64,000 nt of DNA, taken from JAHFPN01 sp963765745. Lineage in GTDB: Bacteria > Pseudomonadota > Alphaproteobacteria > Rhizobiales > Xanthobacteraceae. Below are positions 1 to 9,594 of this stretch, one piece after another. Below the pieces are notes generated by a model. That model was not told the origin of the DNA. It saw nothing but the letters and a program-made list of their open reading frames with translations, and did no database searches. Each line of letters begins with the position of its first letter. Positions within the stretch are counted from its first letter, which is position 1. The stretch is taken from the NCBI GenBank assembly GCA_963765745.1, contig CAVXXM010000003.1:992001-1056000 (forward strand), written 5' to 3'. Both the position numbers and the translations under genes were made by a program.

Positions 1-358
<358 letters not shown>

Positions 359-362
359 GACG

Positions 363-1820
363 CTACTCCGCCGCCTTCGGCACCGGCATCGATTCTGCAG
401 CACGGCCGTTCGCGGGCTCCTTGGCGAACCAGTCGGAAATCGTGCCGACGATGCCCTTGGGCAGTAGCAAGGTGACCAAGATGAACAATCCACCGAGTGC
501 GAACAGCCAATAGGGGGCAAGCGCCACGGTCGTATAGGGCGAGATGAAGAAGCCGAAAACCAGCGCGCCGAATGTCGCGCCAACCGCGAGCGGATGGCCG
601 GCTTTCACCAGGCTTACGATCGCAAGCACCACGGCCACGGAAAGTGGTCCGACGTAAGCAGCAAGGGCTCCCGCCGCGGAGGGCGAGAAAGCCGCGACCA
701 AAAGCGGCAATGCCCAGGCTGCAGCGGCGGCGGCCGCGCCGATCAGCGCGCCGACGATCGCCTGCCGCATCCAGATCGTAATTCCGATCAGGGCGAGGAC
801 CGAAATCACGCCGAACACCCAATAAGGCACGACGGAGCCGCCGGTGAAGAAGGTCTTGGCGTAATTCACCACCACGGCGCCGAGCGCGGCGCCGACCAGC
901 GTGCCGCGGCCGCCGACCGCGACCCAGATCACGATCTCGATGGAATTGGCCGGAGAGAACTCGCTCGGATTGATGATGCCGACCTGGGGCACGTAGAGCG
1001 CGCCGGCGACGCCGGCGAGGCACGACGAGAGCACGAAGGCGGCGAGCTTGTAGTTCTCGACCCGGTAGCCGAGGAAGCGCACGCGCGATTCTTCGTCGCG
1101 GATCGCGACCAGGACCTTGCCGAATTTCGACTTCACCAGCCACTGACAGAGCAGGAAGCCCAAAGCCAACGCCAGGGCCGAGAGGAAGAACAATACCGCG
1201 CGCGTCGTCGGCGCCTGGACGTTGAAGCCGAGGATGTCCTTGAAATCGGTGAGGCCGTTATTGCCGCCGAAGCCGAAATTGTTGCGAAAGAAGCCGAGCA
1301 TCAGCGCGAAGGTCAGCGCCTGGGTGATGATCGAGAGATAGACGCCGGTGACGCGCGAGCGGAAGGCGAACCAGCCGAACACGAACGCCAGCACGGCGGG
1401 AACCAGGAACACCATCAGCCCGGCATAGGCGAACCAGTTGAAGCCGTACCAGTAGACCGGAAGCTCCGGCCAGTTGAGGAACACCATGAAGTCGGGCCGG
1501 ATCGGATCGGCGTAGACGCCGCGAGTGCCGATCTGGCGCATCAGGTACATGCCCATGGCGTAACCGCCGAGCGCGAAGAACGCGCCGTGGCCGAGCGAAA
1601 GAATTCCGGCATAGCCCCAGATCAGGTCCACCGCGACGGCAAGTAGCGCGTAGCAAAGATATTTGCCGAGCAGCGGCACCCAATAGCTCTGAATGTAGAA
1701 CGGCGAAGACGGCGGCAGCAGAAGATTGGCTGCCGGCACCGCCACCGCGACGATCGCGAGCACAGCGAGGAACAGCCAGCCGCGGCCGTCGAGCAGGCGG
1801 GCGGTGAGCGGTTGCCTCAT
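363..1820 (-). CDS. urtC: Urea ABC transporter permease UrtC
   Basis: Inner-membrane permease of the urea transporter, 485 residues, LivM-like. About ten hydrophobic segments are visible, with the conserved loop IWGYAGILSLGHGAFFALGG near residue 60 and a long hydrophobic C-terminal half. The start ATG at 1820 overlaps the urtB stop by four bases (ATGA), so the two permeases are translationally coupled. A longer upstream reading frame exists but runs into urtB and lacks support. The C-terminal extension relative to LivM, ending with a short Lys/Ala/Glu tail, is normal for UrtC. Confidence 0.95.
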   Translation of the reverse strand: MRQPLTARLLDGRGWLFLAVLAIVAVAVPAANLLLPPSSPFYIQSYWVPLLGKYLCYALLAVAVDLIWGYAGILSLGHGAFFALGGYAMGMYLMRQIGTRGVYADPIRPDFMVFLNWPELPVYWYGFNWFAYAGLMVFLVPAVLAFVFGWFAFRSRVTGVYLSIITQALTFALMLGFFRNNFGFGGNNGLTDFKDILGFNVQAPTTRAVLFFLSALALALGFLLCQWLVKSKFGKVLVAIRDEESRVRFLGYRVENYKLAAFVLSSCLAGVAGALYVPQVGIINPSEFSPANSIEIVIWVAVGGRGTLVGAALGAVVVNYAKTFFTGGSVVPYWVFGVISVLALIGITIWMRQAIVGALIGAAAAAAAWALPLLVAAFSPSAAGALAAYVGPLSVAVVLAIVSLVKAGHPLAVGATFGALVFGFFISPYTTVALAPYWLFALGGLFILVTLLLPKGIVGTISDWFAKEPANGRAAESMPVPKAAE

Positions 1821-3424
1821 GCCTCGACCGCCCTGCCCTTGAGCGCGAACAGGCCGCGCGGGCGCTTCTGGATGAAGAGGATGACGAGCACGAGGAAGAT
1901 GATCTTGCCGAGCACCGCGCCAGTGAAGGGTTCCAGTAATTTGTTGGCGATGCCGAGCGTCATGGCGCCGACCAGCGTGCCGAACAGATTGCCGACGCCG
2001 CCGAACACGACCACGAGGAAGCTGTCGATGATGTAGCCCTGGCCGAGATTGGGCGAGACATTGTCGATCTGCGAGAGCGCGACGCCCGCTATGCCGGCGA
2101 TGCCGGAGCCGAGCCCGAAGGTGAGCGCATCGACGCGGCTGGTGCGGATGCCCATGGATGCAGCCATAGGGCGGTTTTGCGTCACCGCGCGCATTTCGAG
2201 TCCGAAGCGGGTGAAGCGCAGCACGAACAGCAGGGCCGCGAATACCGCGAGCGAGAAGACGATGATCCATAGCCGGCCGTAGGTAATGGAAAGCTGGCCG
2301 ACCTCGAACGAGCCCGACATCCAGCTCGGCGAGCCGACTTCGCGGTTCGAGGACCCGAAGCTGGTGCGCACCGCCTGCTGGATGATCAGCGAAAGGCCCC
2401 AGGTTGCGAGCAGCGTTTCCAGCGGCCGGCCATAGAGGTAGCGGATGATGCCGCGCTCGATCAACATGCCGATCGCGCCGGCCACGAGGAAGGCGAGCGG
2501 CACGGCGATGACGAGCGACCAGTCGAACAAGGCCGGGTTGTTGCTGCGGATCCATTCCTGCACGACGAAGGTGACGTAAGCGCCGAGCATCACCATCTCG
2601 CCATGCGCCATGTTGATGACGCCCATGACGCCGAACGTGATGGCGAGGCCGATGGCGGCGAGCAACAGCACCGAGCCCAATGAAAGCCCGTACCAAACGT
2701 TTTGCCCGAGGTTCCATACCGCGAGGTTGCGCTCCACCGCGGCGAGCGCATCGGTCGCTGCTTGCTTCACACCTGGCGGGGCGTCGGCCGGGAGCGAGCG
2801 CAGGAGCCCAAGCGAATCCTGATCGCCGCGCGCCGCGATGGTCCCGACGGCGGCGACGCGGTCGGCCGCGGGCGCGTCGGACTTGAACACCAGGATCGCG
2901 GCACGGGCCTCGTTGAGCGCGCGCTTGATGCGCGGGTCGGATTCCTTGGCGAGCGCCGCCTCGACGGCCGCGAGCGCGCCGGCATCGCGCGACTTGAACA
3001 CGGCCTGGGCCGCGTCGAAACGGACAACGGGATCGATTGCTAGTAACGTGAGCGCGCCGAGCGCGGCTTCGAGCGCCCGGCGTATGCGGTTATTGAGGCG
3101 GACCGGATTCAGACCCGCTGGCTCTGGACCCACCGCCTTTGCGGTGGCCGCTTCATAGAGCTTGCCGTCCTTGCCTTTGACGTAGACCGCCTTGGTATCG
3201 GGGTGGAACAGGAGCCTGCCTTCGGCGGCGGCAGCCACGACGGCCGCGGCTTCGGCATTGCCGCTCGTCGCCAGCTCGACGATCGCAGCCTCGGTATCGG
3301 GAAAGCTGTCGGTGGAGAATTTGGCGAGCGCGTCTTCGAAGGGGCCGGCATGCGCCGGGACCGAACCGAGGGCCGTCAGGAGGCCGATCGAAAGAGCGAG
3401 CAAGAGCGCTGCGAGGCTTCGCAT
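1817..3424 (-). CDS. urtB: Urea ABC transporter permease UrtB
   Basis: LivH-like permease of 535 residues. Residues 1-26 form a signal peptide ending AHA. They are followed by about 200 residues of Ala-rich helical repeats, predicted periplasmic and typical of UrtB but absent from LivH, and then by the membrane domain from about residue 235 with the conserved VMGVINMAHGEMVMLGAY segment. The gene is separated from urtA by 84 bases that contain a strong perfect palindrome. Its last codons overlap urtC. Its role is passage of urea across the inner membrane, with UrtC, UrtD and UrtE. Confidence 0.95.
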   Translation of the reverse strand: MRSLAALLLALSIGLLTALGSVPAHAGPFEDALAKFSTDSFPDTEAAIVELATSGNAEAAAVVAAAAEGRLLFHPDTKAVYVKGKDGKLYEAATAKAVGPEPAGLNPVRLNNRIRRALEAALGALTLLAIDPVVRFDAAQAVFKSRDAGALAAVEAALAKESDPRIKRALNEARAAILVFKSDAPAADRVAAVGTIAARGDQDSLGLLRSLPADAPPGVKQAATDALAAVERNLAVWNLGQNVWYGLSLGSVLLLAAIGLAITFGVMGVINMAHGEMVMLGAYVTFVVQEWIRSNNPALFDWSLVIAVPLAFLVAGAIGMLIERGIIRYLYGRPLETLLATWGLSLIIQQAVRTSFGSSNREVGSPSWMSGSFEVGQLSITYGRLWIIVFSLAVFAALLFVLRFTRFGLEMRAVTQNRPMAASMGIRTSRVDALTFGLGSGIAGIAGVALSQIDNVSPNLGQGYIIDSFLVVVFGGVGNLFGTLVGAMTLGIANKLLEPFTGAVLGKIIFLVLVILFIQKRPRGLFALKGRAVEA

Positions 3425-3450
3425 TGTCGGGCGACCCCGTTCTTGATGGA

Positions 3451-3478
3451 CCGGGCGGGGAGCATGCTCCCCGCCCGG
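3451..3478 (-). terminator. 28-bp perfect palindrome between urtA and urtB
   Basis: Two 14-base arms (left arm CCGGGCGGGGAGCA) form an uninterrupted GC-rich inverted repeat immediately after urtA and 27 bases before the urtB start. There is no U-tract on either strand. A hairpin inside a transporter operon directly after the binding-protein gene commonly protects the upstream mRNA or causes partial termination, giving excess binding protein over permease. That role is inferred. Confidence 0.6.
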
Positions 3479-3508
3479 CCGGATCAGGTCAAGCGATGCG
3501 GCGAAGAA

Positions 3509-4795
3509 TCAGGAGCCGCACTTCTTGGTGATCTTATTATAGTTCCCGCACTTCAAGGTCTTCCAGTCGGCGATCAGGTCTTTGGAGCCTTCCAGATAGG
3601 GCGACCAGGCGTCGCCAGGCACCAGACCCGAACTTTTCCACACCACGTCGAACTGGCCGTCGGCGCGGACTTCGCCGATGAACACAGGCTTGGTGATGTG
3701 GTGGTTCGGGAGCATCTCCGAGATGCCGCCGGTCAGGTTCGGCACCTTTACGCCGATGACGGCGTCGATGACCTTGTTCGGGTCCGTCGTGCCGGCCTTC
3801 TTCACCGCCTCGACCCACATGGCGAAGCCGATGACGTGGGCTTCCATCGGGTCGTTGGTGACGCGCTTCGGGTTCTTGATGAAGGCCTTCCACTTGGCGA
3901 TGAACTCGTCGTTTTCCTTGCTCTTAATCGACTGGAAGTAGTTCCAAGCGGCCAAGTGGCCGAGCAAGGGCTTGGTGTCGAGACCGGCGAGCTCTTCCTC
4001 GCCGACCGAGAACGCCACGACCGGGATATCGGTCGCCTTGATGCCCTGGTTGCCGAGCTCCTTGTAGAACGGAACGTTGGCGTCGCCGTTGATGGTGGAC
4101 ACCACCGCGGTCTTCTTGCCAGCAGTGCCGAACTTCTTGATGTCGGCGACGATGGTCTGGAAGTCGGCGTGGCCGAACGGCGTATAGTTGATCATGATGT
4201 CTTCGGCCTTGACGCCCTTCGACTTCAGATAGGCTTCGAGGATCTTGTTGGTGGTGCGCGGATAGACGTAGTCGGTGCCGGCCAGAACCCAGCGCTGCAC
4301 CTTTTCGTTGGCCATCAGGTAGTCGACGGCCGGGATCGCCTGCTGGTTCGGCGCCGCGCCGGTATAGAACACGTTACGCTCGCTCTCCTCGCCCTCGTAC
4401 TGCACCGGGTAGAACAGGACCGAGTTCAGCTCCTTGAACACCGGCAGCACGGACTTGCGCGACACCGAGGTCCAGCAGCCGAACACGACGGCCACCTTGT
4501 CCTTGTTGATGAGTTCGCGCGCCTTCTCGGCGAACAGCGGCCAGTTCGAGGCCGGGTCGACGACGACCGCCTCGAGCTTCTTGCCGAGCAAGCCGCCCTT
4601 CTTGTTCTGCTCGTCGATGAGGAACAGGATGGTGTCCTTCAGCGTGGTTTCGCTGATGGCCATGGTGCCGGAGAGCGAATGCAGGATGCCGACCTTGATG
4701 GTCTCCTGCGCTACCGCGGGCGCGGCAGCCATTGCATACGCGGCGGCACCGAAAGCAGCGGCGCCGAACGCGCGTCGGGTGATCAGTTTCAGCAT
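3509..4795 (-). CDS. urtA: Urea ABC transporter substrate-binding protein UrtA
   Basis: Periplasmic urea-binding protein of 428 residues, first gene of urtABCD. The start at 4795 (MLKLITRR) is chosen over two upstream ATGs because GAGGG lies 8 bases before it and because it gives a compact Tat-like leader (TRRAFGAAAFGAAA) cleaved near AVAQE. The mature protein begins with ETIKVGILHSLSGTMAISE, the hallmark of UrtA/AmiC-type receptors, and ends KKCGS. Length fits the family. Expression is probably nitrogen-controlled as in relatives, but no clear NtrC or sigma-54 site was identified here. Confidence 0.96.
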   Translation of the reverse strand: MLKLITRRAFGAAAFGAAAYAMAAAPAVAQETIKVGILHSLSGTMAISETTLKDTILFLIDEQNKKGGLLGKKLEAVVVDPASNWPLFAEKARELINKDKVAVVFGCWTSVSRKSVLPVFKELNSVLFYPVQYEGEESERNVFYTGAAPNQQAIPAVDYLMANEKVQRWVLAGTDYVYPRTTNKILEAYLKSKGVKAEDIMINYTPFGHADFQTIVADIKKFGTAGKKTAVVSTINGDANVPFYKELGNQGIKATDIPVVAFSVGEEELAGLDTKPLLGHLAAWNYFQSIKSKENDEFIAKWKAFIKNPKRVTNDPMEAHVIGFAMWVEAVKKAGTTDPNKVIDAVIGVKVPNLTGGISEMLPNHHITKPVFIGEVRADGQFDVVWKSSGLVPGDAWSPYLEGSKDLIADWKTLKCGNYNKITKKCGS

Positions 4796-4987
4796 GTGGA
4801 ATTCCCTCATGAGGTTCACGCGCACGCGCGACCCCCGTCACGCGTGCTCGGGGCCCTTATTGCAACGCACATGCCAGCGCTCGGAAGGGTACGAAGCCTT
4901 GAAAATCAAAGGTTCTGCGTCAGGTCTGCACAATAAATATTCAGGAGCAGACAAACTGCCAGATTATTAGGCAGAAACAGTAAGCGG

Positions 4988-5575
4988 TTATACAGCGGCC
5001 AGGAGACAGCCAGCCAACACGATGGCGCTGCCGGTGATACGCAGCGCGGCGCGGCCCTTGGCAAGCTTGCCGAGGACCAAGCCAAACGAGATGCCAGCTG
5101 CGTGGATCAGCGCCGTCGCCAGGGCGAAGCCAGCGACATAGGGCGCAGCCGCCGCCTCGGCCGGGAGTTCAGCACCGTGGGCATGTCCGTGGAAGATCGC
5201 GAATACTCCCACCAGCAACATGGCTAACGCGACAGGCATTCCGAGCGCCAGCGCCACCGGCAGCGAGATGGCGACGATCGAAAGCAGAATCCCGTACTCG
5301 GTGCCCGGCAAAGGCATGCCGGAGACGCCCGCCACGGCGGCCAGCGCCATGACCGTCACGAACGTGCCCGGCACCAGCCAGAGCGCCCGGCCACCCAGCT
5401 GAGCGGCCAGGAGGCCGACCGCGACCATGGCGAGGACATGATCCAGCCCGCCGATGGGGTGGAGAAACCCCGAGCTGAAGCTGAACGCCGCCCCGTGGCC
5501 GGTATGTGCGAGGGCCGGCCCGGTCATTGCGAGCGCAAGCGCGACGGCGGGCAGCAGGCGGGAAAGCAGAGCCAT
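4988..5575 (-). CDS. hupE: HupE/UreJ family nickel permease
   Basis: Membrane protein of 195 residues with a signal peptide (ALA) followed by HTGHG, the conserved motif HPIGGLDHVLAMVAVGLLA and, later, FAIFHGHAHGAELP, all hallmarks of HupE/UreJ. These proteins import Ni(II) for urease or hydrogenase. The start at 5575 has GGAG five bases upstream; the reading frame extends further 5' but only into a low-complexity segment. Lying upstream of the urea transporter on the same strand, it most likely supplies nickel to a urease encoded beyond the left edge. The Hyf-like operon at 13-20 kb lacks nickel ligands and is an unlikely client. Confidence 0.9.
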   Translation of the reverse strand: MALLSRLLPAVALALAMTGPALAHTGHGAAFSFSSGFLHPIGGLDHVLAMVAVGLLAAQLGGRALWLVPGTFVTVMALAAVAGVSGMPLPGTEYGILLSIVAISLPVALALGMPVALAMLLVGVFAIFHGHAHGAELPAEAAAAPYVAGFALATALIHAAGISFGLVLGKLAKGRAALRITGSAIVLAGCLLAAV

Positions 5576-5780
5576 GGGCACTCCAGCGCGTCGGAACCAG
5601 GGGCGTTGCGAAGACGCCCTTCCCGGCGCTGCAATGCCTTTGCCAGATTTCACGAAAAATGGCGATCCCCCGCCCGCGCCCATGGATACGGCCCCGCCAA
5701 GCGACGTTCCGGGAACTCAATTCCGTCAGTTTGTCGCACCATTTTAGGAGATGATTCAGCCAATTGGCTCAGGGTGCAGG

Positions 5781-6101
5781 ATGATCTACCGAGCCGTTCT
5801 TCTGGTCTCGCTCACAGCCGCGATCCTGTTCGTGGGCGGTCTGACGGCATACCCGAACCCGCTCGCCGAGAGGAGTCGCCCGATGGCAAAGACCGATGAT
5901 CCGTCCCGTCTCACGCAGGATCGGCGCAGCGAACCCTTGCCGCTGCCGCGCGATCCGGAGATTGCCGTGCGCGAGGAATACGATCTGGCCAAGGGACGCG
6001 GCACTGCGGAGGCGTTCGAGCTTTTCATCGCCCGGCATCCCAATCACGCGCTTGTCGCCGACGCGCGGCGCGAGATCGAGCGGCTAAAAGGCGCGCGCTG
6101 A
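5781..6101 (+). CDS. Small membrane-anchored protein of unknown function
   Basis: 106 residues: one N-terminal hydrophobic segment (residues 4-22), then a charged Pro/Arg-rich region (LPLPRDPEIAVREEYD) and a C-terminal helix ending EIERLKGAR. The sequence AFELFIARHPNHALVADARREIERL resembles one tetratricopeptide-like or YbgF-like helical hairpin, which is a guess. The ATG at 5781 has AGGG six bases upstream; an ATG at 5751 directly abuts AGGAG and is too close to use it. It is transcribed divergently from hupE and convergently with the aminotransferase. No function is assigned. Confidence 0.6.
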   Translation: MIYRAVLLVSLTAAILFVGGLTAYPNPLAERSRPMAKTDDPSRLTQDRRSEPLPLPRDPEIAVREEYDLAKGRGTAEAFELFIARHPNHALVADARREIERLKGAR

Positions 6102-6107
6102 ATTTGG

Positions 6108-7265
6108 TTAGGCGCCCCGCCTGAGCGCTCCGGCCAGCCGCTCCAGCGCCCCATCGAGCGTTGCATCCTTCTTGGCGAAGCAAAAACGCACGACACTTTT
6201 CACCGGGTCCTCGGCGTAGAACGCCGAGACCGGGATCGCCGCCACCTTGTGCTCGGCGACGAGGCGCTTGCAGAAACTCTCGTCGTCGATGTTCAGGCCG
6301 AGCGGAGCCAGATCGACGCTGACGAAATAGGTGCCCTGGCTCTCCAGCACCGGGAAGCCGATCTGCTTCAGCCCCTTGGTGAAACGGTCGCGCGAGCGCG
6401 CCAGATCGCTGCGCATGCCCTCGAAATAGGAATCGTCCTTGCCGAGCCCGTAGGTGACCGCCGTCTGCAGGTTCGGCGGCGTGGTGAAGGTGATGTACTG
6501 GTGCGCCTTGGCCAGGACCCGCAAAATCTCCGGCGCGGCGCAGACGAAGCCGACCTTCCAGCCGGTGAGCGAGAAAATCTTTCCCGCCGAGCCGATCTTC
6601 ACCGTGCGCGAGCGCATGCCGGGCACGGCGAACATGGAAATGTGTCGGCGGCCATCGAACACCACGTGTTCCCACACCTCGTCGCACACGATGATGCTGT
6701 CATGCGCCATGCAGAAATGCGCGAGCAGCGAGAGCTGGTCCTCTGCATAGACCGTCGCGGTCGGGTTGAGCGGATTGTTGAACAGCACGACCTTGGTGCG
6801 CGGGGAGAACGCGCGCGACAGCATCTCCTCATCGAAACGCCAGTCGGGTGGCTTCAGACGCACGAGTTTCGGCACGCCGCCGGCACGCAGCACGAGCGGC
6901 AGATATGCATCGTAGAGCGGCTGGAACAGCACGACCTCGTCGCCTGGCTCGATCAGCGCCAGCATGGCGCCGGCGAGCGCTTCGGTGGCGCCGGAAGTAA
7001 TCATCACCTCGGTATCGGGATCGAGGGCGAGTCCCTGCCAGTGGCGGTAGTGCGCGGCGACCGCGCGGCGCAGTTCCGGCAGGCCGAGCATCGGCGGATA
7101 CTGGTTCCAGCCGGAGATCACGGCTTCGGCTGCCTTCGCCCGCACGTCCTCGGGGCCCGGATCATCGGGAAAACCCTGGCCGAGATTGATGGCGTTATGC
7201 TCGCGCGCGAGCCCCGACATCACCTCGAAGACCGAAGTTTGCAGGCCGGCGAAAACCGGATTCAT
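6108..7265 (-). CDS. PLP-dependent aminotransferase, class I/II
   Basis: 385 residues with the full fold-type I aminotransferase pattern: GQGFPDDPGP substrate loop near residue 30, SGATEAL cofactor loop, NNPLNPT, the conserved CDEVWEH, and the Schiff-base lysine in SAGKIFSLTGWKVGF near residue 232. The closest named families are MalY/KAT/YbdL-like aminotransferases acting on aspartate, methionine or aromatic amino acids; the substrate cannot be fixed from sequence. The start ATG overlaps the stop of the small upstream gene by four bases, implying coupled translation. Confidence 0.9.
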   Translation of the reverse strand: MNPVFAGLQTSVFEVMSGLAREHNAINLGQGFPDDPGPEDVRAKAAEAVISGWNQYPPMLGLPELRRAVAAHYRHWQGLALDPDTEVMITSGATEALAGAMLALIEPGDEVVLFQPLYDAYLPLVLRAGGVPKLVRLKPPDWRFDEEMLSRAFSPRTKVVLFNNPLNPTATVYAEDQLSLLAHFCMAHDSIIVCDEVWEHVVFDGRRHISMFAVPGMRSRTVKIGSAGKIFSLTGWKVGFVCAAPEILRVLAKAHQYITFTTPPNLQTAVTYGLGKDDSYFEGMRSDLARSRDRFTKGLKQIGFPVLESQGTYFVSVDLAPLGLNIDDESFCKRLVAEHKVAAIPVSAFYAEDPVKSVVRFCFAKKDATLDGALERLAGALRRGA

Positions 7266-7552
7266 GGCGTGCTTACCGGGGAGTGCGCGAGCGGCGCAAG
7301 CGCCGATCTCAGCGCGTCGTCATCGACCGAGGATACCGGCATCAGGAGCTTCACGTGCTCGGTGCGGCGGCCCGGACGCATCACGATGATCGCGGTCTCG
7401 GCGCCGCCGCAGACCGGATCGCCGCAGGCGAACTCGGTGACCGAGACCGTGGCCTCGTCGGGAAGTTCGAGCAGCGTACGCACGCGCCGCGCCAGCTCGC
7501 GCGTCGCATCCGGCGCGGCTCTCCCCTTGCCGCCGCGAAAGAACAGGACCAA
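7262..7552 (-). CDS. Small conserved protein coupled to the aminotransferase
   Basis: About 96 residues. The segment KLVLFFRGG, a predicted helix with REL/ARRV, then TVSVTEFACGDPVCGGAETAIIVMRPG shows a conserved-looking pair of cysteines in an ACGDPVC motif. I recognise the style of a small protein often annotated as hypothetical in this order but know no function. No ATG start fits: the frame is open far upstream into the antiporter gene, and the best start is TTG at 7552 with GGGAG six bases before it. Its stop overlaps the aminotransferase start (ATGA), so the two are co-expressed. Confidence 0.6.
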   Translation of the reverse strand: MVLFFRGGKGRAAPDATRELARRVRTLLELPDEATVSVTEFACGDPVCGGAETAIIVMRPGRRTEHVKLLMPVSSVDDDALRSALAPLAHSPVSTP

Positions 7553-7616
7553 TTTCAGCTCCCGAGCAAATGGGCGATGAACATGCCGCAGACCTCCCAA
7601 GCGCGCCAGAGGCGGC

Positions 7617-9443
7617 TCAAGAGCCCTGCTCTTCCCGGTCGCGCGCTTTGCGGCGCGCGCTGAAGCGGGAGAGCCATTGCGGTGGCGCGAACAAGCGCCG
7701 CAACGCAACAGACGGGAACGCGGGCGCCGGTTCGTCGGCAATCAGAAACTCGAGGCCAGCCAGCGCCACCCGGTCGCCGTCCATATCGTGCACGAACAGC
7801 GCAGCGGGGCCGAGATCGATGCGGTGGCCGACACGTAGATCCTCGTCGAAACGGTCAGCGAACAGATCGGCGATGGAAAGATCGCGCTCGGTCGCGGGAA
7901 TTTCGAGACCGTACATCTTGGCGATCGTACCGACGCGGATATCGCCCCTGAACGGGAAGGCGGTCGCGACTTCCCGATCCGTCGGACCCTCCGCTACCGC
8001 GAACAATCGGTCGAGGCGTGCCACGCGCTGAGGTGGCGCGAGGAAATAACCGTAATCGCCGATGCGCAAAACACCGGCCTCGGCCGGCGAGAGGATGCGC
8101 TCATCGCGCACGATTAGGAGCGGCCGTGCCCAGGTCGGCACCGTGCCGTGGCTCAGCGCCGGGCTTCCGGCGACCACCGGATAGCCGACGAGCTCGTCGT
8201 CGAGCTGGCCAGGCAGATCGATCTCGATGCGTTTCACTTCCGGGGCCGCGTCCGGCAGCGCGACATTGAGCCGGCGCGCGGCGAAATTGACGGTCCAACC
8301 CTGAAGCGCGAGCGACACGAACACCGCCACGAACGCGACGTTAAAAAAGATCTCAGCGCCAGGAACGTTCGAAAGCGTCGGGATGGCGGCGAGAAAAATC
8401 GAGACGGCGCCGCGCAGGCCAACCCAGGAGATGAAGGTTTTCTCCGCCGACGAGAAGTTGAACGGCGCCAGACAAAGCCAGACCGCGACCGGGCGTGCGA
8501 TAAAAATCAGCACCAGCGCGACAATCAAAGCGGGCCCGAGCACGGGAAGCACCTTGCTCGGCGTCACCAGAAGCCCAAGCAGGATGAACATCACCAATTG
8601 GCATAGCCAGGTCACGGTGTCATGGAAGCTCGTGATCGAGGCGAATGCGCGCACCGGCCGATTTCCGACGACCAGGCCTGCGAGATAGACAGCAAGAAAG
8701 CCCGAGCCACCCAAAATCGCAGTGAACGCATAGATGAAAACCGCCGAAGCGACGACGAATAGCGGATGCAGCCCACCAGGAAGCGTCACACGATTGAGGC
8801 TCCACACGAGCCCGAGGCCACCAGCGACGCCGAGCGCGACGCCGACAACCGCCTCACGCGCGAGATCGATCGCGATCTGCCAGCCGGACACCCGGCCACT
8901 CGCGAGCAAGAGACTGACAAACACCACAGTCAGGAACACGGCAACCGGGTCGTTGGTGCCGGACTCGATCTCGAGTGTCGCCGCGAGCCGACGCTTGAGC
9001 TGAAGCCCGTGGGCGCGAATGAGAAAGAACACCGCCGCCGCGTCGGTGGAGGACACGATTACGCCCACGAGCACGCCGCCGAGCAGGCCGACCCCTAACA
9101 CTGCCCACGCGGCGACGCCGACGATCAGCGCGGTAATGAACACGCCGAAGGTCGCAAGCAGGAGCGCTGGAAAGAGAGTGCCGCGTAACCTCGCAAAGCG
9201 CGTGCGCAGCCCGCCGTCGAACAGGATCACCGCTAGCGCGCCGGAGCCGACGAGATAGGTGAGCTGGTAGTCGTCGAACTTGATGCCGCCCGGTCCCTCC
9301 TCCCCGGCAAGCATGCCGATGATCAGGAAGACGAGCAGCAGCGGTGCGCCGAAGCGCGAAGCGACGAGGCTCGAAAACACGCCGACCACCACCAGCGCAG
9401 CGCCGACCAGCAGGAAGGCGTTGCTCAGCGTGATGGCACTCAT
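7617..9443 (-). CDS. CPA1-type potassium/sodium-proton antiporter with C-terminal regulatory domain
   Basis: 608 residues: twelve to thirteen hydrophobic segments (residues 1-390), with the ion-site signature ESGTNDPVAVFLT near residue 155 and the preceding STDAAAVF segment. A soluble tail after residue 400 resembles the TrkA-C domain found in NhaP2/CvrA-type K+/H+ antiporters (LSIADLFADRFDEDLRVGHRIDLG). The likely job is exchange of cytoplasmic K+ or Na+ for protons in volume and pH control. The start ATG at 9443 gives MSAITLSNAF directly before the first membrane helix. Ion specificity is not readable from sequence. Confidence 0.88.
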   Translation of the reverse strand: MSAITLSNAFLLVGAALVVVGVFSSLVASRFGAPLLLVFLIIGMLAGEEGPGGIKFDDYQLTYLVGSGALAVILFDGGLRTRFARLRGTLFPALLLATFGVFITALIVGVAAWAVLGVGLLGGVLVGVIVSSTDAAAVFFLIRAHGLQLKRRLAATLEIESGTNDPVAVFLTVVFVSLLLASGRVSGWQIAIDLAREAVVGVALGVAGGLGLVWSLNRVTLPGGLHPLFVVASAVFIYAFTAILGGSGFLAVYLAGLVVGNRPVRAFASITSFHDTVTWLCQLVMFILLGLLVTPSKVLPVLGPALIVALVLIFIARPVAVWLCLAPFNFSSAEKTFISWVGLRGAVSIFLAAIPTLSNVPGAEIFFNVAFVAVFVSLALQGWTVNFAARRLNVALPDAAPEVKRIEIDLPGQLDDELVGYPVVAGSPALSHGTVPTWARPLLIVRDERILSPAEAGVLRIGDYGYFLAPPQRVARLDRLFAVAEGPTDREVATAFPFRGDIRVGTIAKMYGLEIPATERDLSIADLFADRFDEDLRVGHRIDLGPAALFVHDMDGDRVALAGLEFLIADEPAPAFPSVALRRLFAPPQWLSRFSARRKARDREEQGS

Positions 9444-9594
9444 AGACCGAAACCGCGCGTCGATCGGGCGATCGCTTCATCGATATGCATGAAGTGTGAA
9501 TATACGATCGGACGGATTCGGCAAAACGAAGATTGGTGCGTGGCCACGTGTTCGAACGCACGCACCCCTTCGAGGTTAAGCGCTTTGTGGCCGC

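Noticed and set aside
3203..4936. 577-codon plus-strand open frame opposite urtA
   Set aside because: Shadow frame; the opposite strand encodes UrtA with signal peptide and family motifs.
9475..9494. Inverted repeat CTTCAT-N8-ATGAAG upstream of the antiporter gene
   Set aside because: Only 6-bp arms with an 8-base spacer; too weak to call an operator without conservation data.
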